Origin: Isotricha intestinalis
Lineage: Eukaryota > Ciliophora > Litostomatea > Vestibuliferida > Isotrichidae
DNA: 47,061 bases
Assembly: GCA_023807065.1 (NCBI GenBank)
Contig: JAJJLU010000433.1
Span: forward strand, 1 to 47,061
Direction of reading: 5' to 3'
Each line of letters opens with the position of its first letter. The first letter of the stretch is position 1. The notes below the pieces were generated by a model. That model did no database searches and had not been told where the DNA came from. It was given only the letters and a program-made list of their open reading frames with translations. This document shows, piece by piece, positions 39,452 to 47,061 of this stretch. The translations under genes and the position numbers were made by a program.

Positions 39452-39826
39452 TTAACAAAAGGTACATTTAAATAATTTTTTTCTTTCAAAATTAATCATT
39501 ATATCTTGAGGATCATATTTTAATTTAAAGACTTTTGTGTTTAATTCTTTTAATTTTTGGTTTTTTAAAAAAGGTTTTTTTGATGGTTTTTGATTTTCTG
39601 AAGTATCATAATTAATTAAATCATATCCTAATCCTTCTGGCTTTAATTTTATTTTTATATTTTTTTCTTCAAAATAAAGATTATAATTATTTATTATATC
39701 TTTTATCATATCTTTAACATAAATATTATTTCTAAAATTAAAATTAAGACATTCATTTATTGTATTTTCATCAAACTCAATATATAAATATACCGTGGTT
39801 GAAATAAATTCTTCATTTCTTTTCAT
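39452..39826 (-). CDS. Small protein with CTFC end, possible ubiquitin-like fold
   Basis: 124 residues, family not recognised. The N-terminal half (STTVYLYIEFDENTIN, NIYVKDMIKDIINNYN, NIKIKLKPEGLGYDL) alternates strands and a helix in a way that suggests a beta-grasp/ubiquitin-like fold. It ends KCTFC. CTFC has cysteine at the fourth-last position and could be a CAAX prenylation box, as in membrane-anchored ubiquitin-fold proteins. Both suggestions are inferences from pattern only. It is convergent with the WD40 gene, with 36 bases between the ends. Confidence 0.6.
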   Translation of the reverse strand: MKRNEEFISTTVYLYIEFDENTINECLNFNFRNNIYVKDMIKDIINNYNLYFEEKNIKIKLKPEGLGYDLINYDTSENQKPSKKPFLKNQKLKELNTKVFKLKYDPQDIMINFERKKLFKCTFC

Positions 39827-40171
39827 TATTTAAAAAAATAATTTAAATCTAATTTTAAATTTTATTTAATAAAACAAAAACTAAAAAAAAATAAAAAAAT
39901 AATCAACAATAGAATTTCATATTTTTCAAATAAATAATACATAAATATAACTTTTTCATTTTTCTTTTTAAATTTTCTTATTATAATTTTAATATTATTT
40001 TTAAAACCTAAAGCATCTTTAATAGAAGAAAAATTAAAAGAATTATTTTTAATATAAATAATTTATTTTATTACTTATTCAAAATAATACTATATTATAA
40101 TTATATTATATTATATTATATTATATTATTTTAATAGAAACTTTTTTTTAAATATTAAATTAAATAAATTT
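39827..40171. other. Divergent intergenic region with TTATA pentanucleotide run
   Basis: 345 bases between the starts of two divergent genes. It contains a run of about six TTATA units at 40101-40129, about 45 bases before the FAM184-like ATG. Simple-sequence TA tracts of this kind are common in promoters of this window, and no role can be assigned. Confidence 0.55.
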
Positions 40172-42115
40172 ATGGATGATAGATTAAAAGAAGATTATAC
40201 AACTAAAATTCTTCAATTAACAAGAATAGTTTTTTTAATTAATGCTAAAAATGAAGAAAATCAAGCTTTAATAGATTCTATTATAGAATCTTATGAAAAA
40301 GAACAATTTTCAATGGTGGAAAATTTTATAAAAGAAATAAGTACTTTAAAAAATAAATTAAAAAAATTAACTTTATTTTATGAAGAAAAATACAAAAAAT
40401 TTACTTCAGAAATAAAGAAAAATTATGAAATAAAAGTAAAAGAAATGAAAAATAATTTTGATAATTTAAAAAACGAGAAAAAAAACATTCATGATGAAAT
40501 AAAATATGATTTTGAAATAAAAGTGAATGCAATGTTAAATCAATTAAAGAAAATAAAAGAAGAATATGATAAAAAAATAATAATGATTGAAAGTAAACAT
40601 TATCAAGAAAAAAAAGAATTAACAGAAAATAATAATACAATGATAGAAAAATTGAATTTAGAAATAGTAAAAAATAAAAAAACACAAAATGAAGAAAATG
40701 AAAAAAAAATAATTGATTTTCAACAAGAATCAGAAAAATTAATTAATTCAATGAAAGAAGATATGCAAATTAAATTAAAAATAAAAGATAATGAAATATC
40801 AATAAAGAATAAAAAAATAATAGAATTAGAAGAAAAAATAGAAAAAATAAATGAAGAAAAAAATAATAATTTAACTAATCAAAATAATGAAATTGAAAAA
40901 ATCAAAAATGAAAATAAAAAACTTAAAAATCATATAAATAATATTAAAAGTCAGTTTAAAGATTTGAATGATAAAAATTTAAATACAACAAGTCAAATTG
41001 CTTTTATTGAAAATAATTTAAAAGTAGAAAAAGATAAAATATCAATTTTAGAAAAAAATATAAATGATAAAAATAAAGAAATTGAAAAATTAAATTCTAT
41101 AATTAAAACTAAAGAAAATCAAATTAAAGAATTAATATCAAATAAAAAAGAAATGAAAGATAATTTAGAAAAATTAGAAAAAAATAAAGAAAATAATTTA
41201 TTGAAATATAATAAAGATATTGAAGATGAGAAAAAAAAATTACAAAGTGAAAAAGATTCATACAAAAGGAAATTAAAAGAAATGGAAAATTTATATAATT
41301 CAAATATAGAAAAGTTAAAAAATGAAAATGAAGAAGAAAAAAAAAAATTAGAAGAACAATTATCTAAAAATTTAGATATAGGAAAAATAAAAAATGAAAA
41401 AGATCAAATAATAAAAAATTTAAAAGAAAAAATATCAAATTTTGATTCTCAATTAAAATCAAAAGAAGATATAATAAATAAATTAAAATCTGAAAATGAT
41501 GCAGCAAAAAAAATTTATACAAAAGAATTAGATGAATTAAGAAGTATAAATAAATCAATGAATAATAAGCAAAATGAAATAATTAATTTAAAGAAAAAAA
41601 TAAAAAGTGAAAAAGACAGTATGGAATCTAAATATAGAGAAGAAATAGATAGAATAAATTTCCAACATACTTTAGAAATAAATGAAATTCAAATTAAATT
41701 AGATTCTCAAATATCAAAATTAAAAATCGAAAATTTACAATTAAAAGAAAATTATGAAAAATTATTAAAATCTAAAAATAATATTATTATTAATGAAAAT
41801 AATATTACTGAAATCAATGGTCCTATTAAAATCAATTATGAAAATTTAAATGATAATTTAACTCATCAAAGAAATAATTTTAATTCTACTCAAAATATTC
41901 CTTCTTTAAATTTTTTAAGTAATGAACCAAAAAGTAATTTTATTAATTATCAAAGTAGTAATTCTAATGATAAAAGTAGAAATCCTACTAATATATCTAG
42001 TCCTATTAATGGTATTGGTTTAGTTAAAAAAAATTCTAAAAAATTAGTTCCTGTTAAAAATATTAATTCTATTCGTTTAAGTAAAATTACTATTAATGCT
42101 AATCTAAAGAAATGA
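40172..42115 (+). CDS. FAM184: FAM184-family coiled-coil protein
   Basis: 647 residues. The N-terminus KILQLTRIVFLINAKNEENQ (about 12-31) fits the start of the FAM184 domain (KIAQLTKVIYALNTKNDEHE in animals, from memory), and the helical pattern continues for about 200 residues. Nearly all of 1-540 is coiled coil, Lys/Glu/Asn/Ile-rich. The C-terminal 100 residues are Asn/Ser-rich and end in a basic segment. FAM184 proteins are conserved in ciliated eukaryotes, but their function is poorly known to me. The gene ends with TGA. Confidence 0.75.
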   Translation: MDDRLKEDYTTKILQLTRIVFLINAKNEENQALIDSIIESYEKEQFSMVENFIKEISTLKNKLKKLTLFYEEKYKKFTSEIKKNYEIKVKEMKNNFDNLKNEKKNIHDEIKYDFEIKVNAMLNQLKKIKEEYDKKIIMIESKHYQEKKELTENNNTMIEKLNLEIVKNKKTQNEENEKKIIDFQQESEKLINSMKEDMQIKLKIKDNEISIKNKKIIELEEKIEKINEEKNNNLTNQNNEIEKIKNENKKLKNHINNIKSQFKDLNDKNLNTTSQIAFIENNLKVEKDKISILEKNINDKNKEIEKLNSIIKTKENQIKELISNKKEMKDNLEKLEKNKENNLLKYNKDIEDEKKKLQSEKDSYKRKLKEMENLYNSNIEKLKNENEEEKKKLEEQLSKNLDIGKIKNEKDQIIKNLKEKISNFDSQLKSKEDIINKLKSENDAAKKIYTKELDELRSINKSMNNKQNEIINLKKKIKSEKDSMESKYREEIDRINFQHTLEINEIQIKLDSQISKLKIENLQLKENYEKLLKSKNNIIINENNITEINGPIKINYENLNDNLTHQRNNFNSTQNIPSLNFLSNEPKSNFINYQSSNSNDKSRNPTNISSPINGIGLVKKNSKKLVPVKNINSIRLSKITINANLKK

Positions 42116-42769
42116 TTCTTTTGACTTTATTTTATTATTAATTTTAGATTATTATATAAAAAGGTAATAAATGATTTTATTTTTGTGAACATTAACCTTT
42201 AAGTTTTTTCAATAATATAATTAATATAAAAAATAAACTTTGATAAAAAATTATTGGTGCTTTTACTCAAAGCAAATTTAAATTAAATAAAAAATAAAAT
42301 TAATAAATCAATTTATGGAATAATAAAAATAAATGTTAATTTTTAAAATGTTTACACCAAATAAAAGATATCTATATATAAAACGAACAAAAATGAAAAA
42401 GAAAAAACCATCAAAATAAAGATAATATATGAATAATTCATAACACAGTTTAAAATAGATTTTTAATGGGCATTTTTAATACAAAATATTTAGAAAGATT
42501 TCAATTGTTTTTCAATATTTTTTCTTTTAAAAAAAGTTTTAATTGAAATCTTCTCTTCTAAATAATTTAAAAGATTTAGAAATTAGGATAATTCAGTTAT
42601 TTTTTATTAAATTGTTGAAAATAAGAAATATTATTATTGTTTTATATTCTGATTTATAATAAATTTAAAATTATATTTGTTTCTTTTTTGGAAAACTTAA
42701 TTTAATATATATTCAATTATAAAAGAGGGAAATTTAAATTATTTAAATAATAGAAATTTCAAGATATGT
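42116..42769. other. Intergenic region with an imperfect-loop inverted repeat
   Basis: About 650 bases after the FAM184-like gene without an ORF. The one clear structure is a perfect 12-base inverted repeat, AAGATTTCAATT at 42495-42506 and its complement at 42541-42552, with a 34-base loop. The rest is plain A+T-rich sequence. Confidence 0.5.
42495..42552. repeat. 12-bp inverted repeat (hairpin candidate)
   Basis: Perfect arms AAGATTTCAATT / AATTGAAATCTT separated by 34 bases. It could form a weak A+U-rich hairpin in RNA. In such A+T-rich DNA a 12-base palindromic pair can also occur by chance. Confidence 0.6.
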
Positions 42770-43219
42770 TTAACATTTATAATACAGAAGAATAATTTGA
42801 ATTATTGACCAAATATTAAATAAAAATAATAATTTAATGGAAGAAATAAAAAAAATAATTGTTGAAAAGTTCATCAAATAATTAAAGAAGAATTAACATT
42901 ATATAAAGAATAATTAAAATCAAATATTTTTCAAGAAGTAAATTAATAAATAAGAAGAAAAATTTAGAAAAAAAAATTTGAAATAAATAAATTTAGAAAT
43001 ATCAAATAATTTAACAACAAAAAAAAATCAAGAAACAGAAATTATCAAAGAAATATCTTCTGATATTTTTGATTAAAAAAAAGAAAAAATTCAAAGAAAG
43101 AAAAAAAGAAAATGAAGAAAAAAGAAGATTTTGATTATAGTCATGCATTTATAAGTTCTTCACCAATTAATATTGAATCAAATGAAACAAAAATTATTCA
43201 TATTAATGAAGATAATTAA
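42770..43219 (+). pseudogene. Unidentified degraded coding sequence
   Basis: Several frames look protein-coding over short stretches but are cut by TAA and TAG. The best end piece is an ATG-started 35-residue frame at 43112-43219 (KKKEDFDYSHAFISSSPINI and on) that closes on TAA. Upstream pieces such as LKSNIFQEVN and KEISSDIFD are flanked by stops. No family is recognised. It looks like an eroded Lys/Asn-rich gene. Confidence 0.4.
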
Positions 43220-43369
43220 TATTAAAACTTATTTTTTTATAGAGGAAAAAAAGTAAAAATATATAATTTTAAAAACTCATTATTAAATTTTAATTAATTC
43301 TTATCTTAAAATTTATTTAATAATTATTAATTAAAAAGTAATTTTTACAATTTATAAACAAAAACAAAA

Positions 43370-45539
43370 ATGTATTATACATCTTCAATATATATAAATT
43401 CAGATTTAAACAGAGTAAAAATAAAATAAATAATAATATTAGAATCAAAATCAAAAAAATAAAAAAAAAGAAAATAATTTATTAAGTAAGAATTATAAAA
43501 TTTAAAATAAAGTAAATGGTTTTAGTAATTTATCAAATCAAAATTCAAAAAAGAAAAGAAATCATAATTCAAAAAATAAAATACCAAATAATGAAAATAA
43601 AAAAGAAACACAAAAAAAAAAACAATATATTCCTCCTTTAAAATCTAAAAATAATTTAAGTAAATCAACTTTAACTTATAATAATAATAGAATGATAAAT
43701 TATGAAAATCAAAGAACAACTTCTTCAAGAAGTAAAAAAGATAATTATAGTAATAATATAAATAATAAGAATATTTATCAAAGTGATAAATTATATAAAA
43801 ATAATGAAGAAAAAAAGTTTTCAAATAATAAAAAAGAAAATAAATTTTTAGGTTTAGATTACAATGAAAAAAATAGTAAAAGTGTTTATTTACAAAATAA
43901 TAATTATAATAAAGTACCAATTTCAGAAGATAGGAAATATAGAGAAACAAAAGAAAGATTTAGAGAAGGAAATAAAAATAACAAAGAAGAAAAAAATATT
44001 AATTATAATTACCCAATTGGACAATCTTATATGAATTATAATAAAAAAAATGATATGATTAATAATAATATAAGTAAAAGTGTTAGATTTACAAATGAAG
44101 ATACAACAAAGAAAAAAGAAAATAAAAGTCCTAAAAAAGAAAAAATAAATAATCAAATAACAAAAGAATTAAACTTAATAAACTTAGACATCCAAAATCC
44201 AAATGAAAATAAAATAATTAAAAAAGAAAATAATGTAAAAGAAAAAGATAATATAAAAGAAAATAATATCAAAGAAAAAGATAATATAAAAGAAAATAAT
44301 ACAAAAGAAAAAGATAATATAAAAGAAAATAATACAAAAGAAAAAGATAATATAAAAGAAAATAATATCAGAGAAAAAAATAATAATATAAAAGAAAATA
44401 AAACAAATGAAACCGAAAATGAAAATTTAAATAATCTAAATTTAAAAAAATCAATTCTATTAGATTCAAAAACAGAAAAAATAAAACCAACAATAATTAA
44501 TAATGAATTAACGAAATCAAATTATATTCTTCCATCTTATAAACAAAAATCAATAATAGAAAATAAAACAGGTTTAGAAAATTTAGGTAACACATGTTTT
44601 ATGAATACATGTCTTCAATTATTAATTCATTGTCCTCCATTTATAGATAAATTAATAGAAGAATCACCTCAAAATAATTTAAGTGGTGAATTTTATAAAT
44701 TATGTAAAAATCAAACTTATTCAAATAAAGCTTCATATCCAAAAGAAATTAAAAATCAATTTGCGAAAAATCATAGAGATTATTATGGTAATTCTCAACA
44801 TGATACACAAGAATTTTGTAGATTATTTTTAGAAGATATTAGTAAAGAATTAAATATTGTTAAAATTAAACCTTCATATCAAGAATTAGATGATAAAGGA
44901 AAATCAAAAATCCAAATAAATAAAGAATATGATTTATTATTTAAAAAAAGAGAAAATTCAATTATTGTAAATACATTTTATGGTCAATTAATAAATATAT
45001 TTAAATGCACATGTGGTTTTGAATCTTATTCATTTGAAAAAGTTTTAGATTTACCATTATTATTTAATGAAAGAGAAAAAAAACAAAATTTAAATGATTT
45101 ATTGGATAAATATTTTGAAAATGATTTTATTGAATGGAGTTCAAAATGTGAAAACTGTCATAAAATAAAAGAACATGAAAAACAAGTTAAAATTGCTTAT
45201 CCGCCTGAAATATTAATATTAAGTTTACAAAGAATAAATGAAAGAACTGGAAGAAAAAATTCTTCTATTGTTGATTATCAAGAAGAAATTGATTTATATA
45301 AATATATTGATTTAGATTGTGCTGAAGATTATTTTAAAAATATTAATCAAAAATATTCTTCTAAATATAAATTAATTTCTACAGGAAATCATTCTGGAAG
45401 TATGGAATATGGTCATTATACTGCTAATGTTAATATTTTGGGAAAATGGTATGAATTTAATGATGAAAGATGTTATAGTTGTAATTTTAGGAATTCTAGT
45501 TCCAATGTTTATGTTCTTATGTTTCAAAGAGTTGAATAA
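43370..45539 (+). CDS. Ubiquitin-specific protease (USP family), three-exon model
   Basis: Deubiquitinase of the USP/UCH family. The catalytic Cys box is GLENLGNTCFMNTCLQ with the nucleophile encoded at 44595. The His box is SMEYGHYTANV with His at 45414, and WYEFNDERC supplies the Asp/Asn (45459-45464). CTCG and CENC (about 45010 and 45151) form the zinc ribbon. The simple frame starts at ATG 43692 (615 residues), but it stays open back to 43506 with no ATG, encoding ordinary Asn/Lys-rich protein. Joining 43370-43414, 43443-43485 and 43513-45539 gives one 704-residue frame starting at an A-rich ATG (MYYTSSIYINSDLNR). The N-terminal half is low-complexity and includes a 33-base tandem repeat. 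The USP domain itself begins near 44565. Confidence 0.85.
43415..43442 (+). other. Candidate 28-nt intron (phase 0)
   Basis: Begins GTAAAAATAAA and ends AATATTAG, between codon 15 of the proposed first exon and AATCAAAATC of the second. It contains an in-frame TAA. Removing it links the upstream ATG (43370) to a frame that continues without stop to the second candidate intron. There is no transcript evidence. Confidence 0.5.
43486..43512 (+). other. Candidate 27-nt intron (phase 1)
   Basis: Begins GTAAGAATTA, a good donor, and ends AAATAAAG. Its removal skips the TAA at 43503, the only stop between the second exon and the ubiquitin protease frame. The next acceptor (43525) would break the frame, so this one is preferred. 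Confidence 0.5.
44238..44370 (+). repeat. 33-bp tandem repeat, about 4 copies, coding
   Basis: Four near-perfect 33-base units encode KEKDNIKENN(I/T), followed by a decayed unit (REKNNNIKENK). The near identity at the DNA level implies recent expansion inside the disordered N-terminal half of the ubiquitin protease. Confidence 0.85.
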
Positions 45540-45799
45540 TATTTTTTTAAAGCAATAAATAAATTTATTTTTGGTTTTTTAAGTTTTAAGTTATTTTGGA
45601 TTTTTACTTTTTTATTTTTTTATTTGAGGTTTTATATTAAAATTAACTTCAATTTTTAATTTATTTGATTTATTATCTTTTAGAATTTTTCTTTTATTAT
45701 TTAATATAATTATCCTCAAAATTTCTTCTGATTAAATTATTAATTCCATATATTGTATTCTCTAGACTTCTTTTTTATTATCCAACTAAAATTTAATTT
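45540..45799. other. Downstream spacer, T-rich
   Basis: 260 bases of T-rich sequence after the ubiquitin protease stop. No ORF or structured element is seen. Confidence 0.4.
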
Positions 45800-46448
45800 T
45801 TATAAAAATAAAGCAATTAAAGAAGTCTATAATCTGGGATTAAAATTGGTTTTATTATTATGCCATACAGTAACAAGAGATGTATGTAATCTGATTTCAA
45901 TTCTTAAAATAATAAAATTAGAAGTAAACACTTATTTATTTTAAGAGAATAAATATATTTCAAAATAAAAAATAATATATTTGATATAATTAATAAATAA
46001 ATAATTGAAAATTCCCTAAACCACAAAAAAGGTCAATTAAAAAGAATTAATAAAACCTTTAGAAACAATAATTGCTCAATGGGAACTATTATTAATTTCA
46101 AAATCATATAAGAATAATTTATATTCTTTAATTGAATTCCTATGAAATATTCGGAGAAGAATTCACAATAGAATTGCTTCATAAAAATAGATTATGATTA
46201 TCAATTAGAACAATACAAGAAATTTTTGATTGTATATGTTCTTTAAACAAAAACATTCAAATATTAATAAAAGAAACAAAAAAATTTTATCTTTTATATT
46301 AAAATCAATTTTTGAAACCATTTCTGACGTGAAATTAACTTTGATTAAAAAAAAGACAAATTCAGAAGAAGTAATAAATTTATTAATAAATGAATTATTA
46401 AAATACAAAATGAAAAAAAAGAAGGAAAAGATTATGAAAAAGAAATAA
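45800..46448 (+). pseudogene. Unidentified degraded helical-protein gene
   Basis: Coding-like frames appear in order but with stops and frame changes between them: KAIKEVYNLGLKLVLLLCHT with VTRDVCNLISIL (to TAA at 45942), KPLETIIAQWELLLISKSYK (from about 46051), YEIFGEEFTIELLHKNRL-stop-LSIRTIQEIFDCICSLNKN, then ILSFILKSIFETISDVKLTL to TAA at 46446. Amphipathic helices dominate, as in a helical-repeat protein. I do not recognise the family. No intact ORF longer than about 70 residues is left. Confidence 0.4.
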
Positions 46449-47061
46449 ATAAAGTAAATATTACTATTTTCTAAATGTGGCAAAATTTGGCAAAAACTCA
46501 GATAATAGCCCTAATATATAAAATAAAATATTAATGATTTATTATTTTAAATTAATAAATATTAAAAATGAATTATTCAAAAACACAAAGTACCTCATTT
46601 AATTATTAATTAATCTTTGAATATATTTTTATATACTTAAAATCTTTAAAAAATAAAAATAAATTATTATTAAGCAAAATATTCATTAATAATTTTTTTT
46701 AAATTCTAAAATTAGAAATATGTTCTAATAGTCAAGGATAAAGATGTGTAATATTAAATTTGGCATTTATTTTTCTTTCTTATATAGTAACACATCAGAG
46801 GAATATATTTTATTGCGTCCTATTTGCGTCCTTCCCGGAGTGAAAATCATTTTATACAAATAAAAGAAAAAAATATGTATTATTATCAATTTTTAAATAA
46901 TTAGTAAAATAAATAATTTTTACAAATAAAATAAAAAATATGAATTAATATCAAATTTTAAATATATTTCAAATTTTTATGGATTACTTTTAAAACTTGG
47001 TCCAAAAAACTTATCAAATTTTAATATTATTGGAAAGAAAAAAATTCAAATAATATAATTC
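46449..47061. other. Terminal A+T-rich stretch, no gene, no telomere
   Basis: Mostly A+T-rich. Notable are GTTTGGCAAAA-like words near 46487 (TGGCAAAATTTGGCAAAAAC, a direct repeat) and a GC-bearing island at about 46811-46842 with the direct repeat TTGCGTCCTA / TTGCGTCCTT followed by CCCGGAGTG. The window stops without telomeric repeats, so the chromosome or contig probably continues. Confidence 0.5.

Noticed and set aside
43486..43525. 40-nt intron ending at the TTTTAG at 43525
   Set aside because: It would shift the reading frame of the ubiquitin protease; the 27-nt alternative keeps it.
12501..47061. Operon-like grouping of genes
   Set aside because: Neighbours change strand often and each has its own A-rich leader; nothing indicates polycistronic units.

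Overview
The window is one end of a very A+T-rich eukaryotic chromosome. It opens with 32 bases of C-strand telomere, four CCCCAAT units plus CCCC, and no telomere is visible at base 47061. Telomeres of this C4A2-like type, very short intergenic spaces, Asn/Lys/Ile-rich proteins with (AAT)n runs, and many basal-body and cilium-type genes all point to a ciliate macronuclear chromosome. All three standard stops are used: TAA in most genes, TAG in the ankyrin gene, TGA in the MADS-box and FAM184-like genes. This excludes the Tetrahymena/Paramecium codes in which TAA and TAG encode Gln. The CCCCAAT repeat together with a standard code recalls rumen entodiniomorphs such as Entodinium. That attribution is from memory and unchecked.

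Layout. About 28 genes lie on both strands without operons, mostly intronless, with divergent pairs as close as 63 bp. 0.3-10.8 kb: a Rab2/4/14-type GTPase, a coiled-coil protein, a barstar-family protein (a bacterial RNase-inhibitor family), a PHD/ePHD chromatin reader, a CNOT4-like protein without its RING, a membrane histidine acid phosphatase, a coiled-coil protein and a second Rab with a long N-terminal extension. 10.9-20.4 kb: an unknown basic protein, an ankyrin protein, a 957-residue Asn-rich protein, dynein light chain LC8, an Asn-rich protein with a long AAT microsatellite, and two small coiled-coil-type genes. 20.5-30 kb: PRMT5, a BspA/DUF285 leucine-rich protein with a Met-Gly-Cys acylation start, a CCDC61/VFL3-like basal-body protein and a protein with degenerate cyclic-nucleotide-binding folds. 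30.9-45.5 kb: a MADS-box factor, a possible GYF-domain protein, two small proteins with CAAX-like ends, a DUF1295 membrane reductase, a B-box/WD40 protein, a FAM184 coiled-coil protein and a ubiquitin-specific protease.

The most informative unannotated sequence is in the gaps. An AP-4 sigma adaptin relic (29.8-30.3 kb), a full-length B-type cyclin relic (33.0-34.1 kb) and weaker relics at 32.3, 42.8-43.2 and 45.8-46.45 kb keep family-level protein similarity but carry frameshifts and in-frame stops. For the two best relics, no GT-AG intron repairs these breaks convincingly. Separately, the ubiquitin protease reading frame stays open well upstream of its first ATG, and two candidate introns of 28 and 27 nt join it to an upstream ATG, which suggests that very short introns exist in this genome.

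Functional themes are inferred from families: cilium/basal body (LC8, CCDC61, FAM184, possibly the large coiled-coil proteins), membrane traffic (two Rabs, decayed AP-4 sigma), chromatin and RNA regulation (PHD, PRMT5, MADS, CNOT4-like, GYF-like), and lipid-anchored proteins (two CC-ending Rabs, MGC start, CYLI and CTFC ends).
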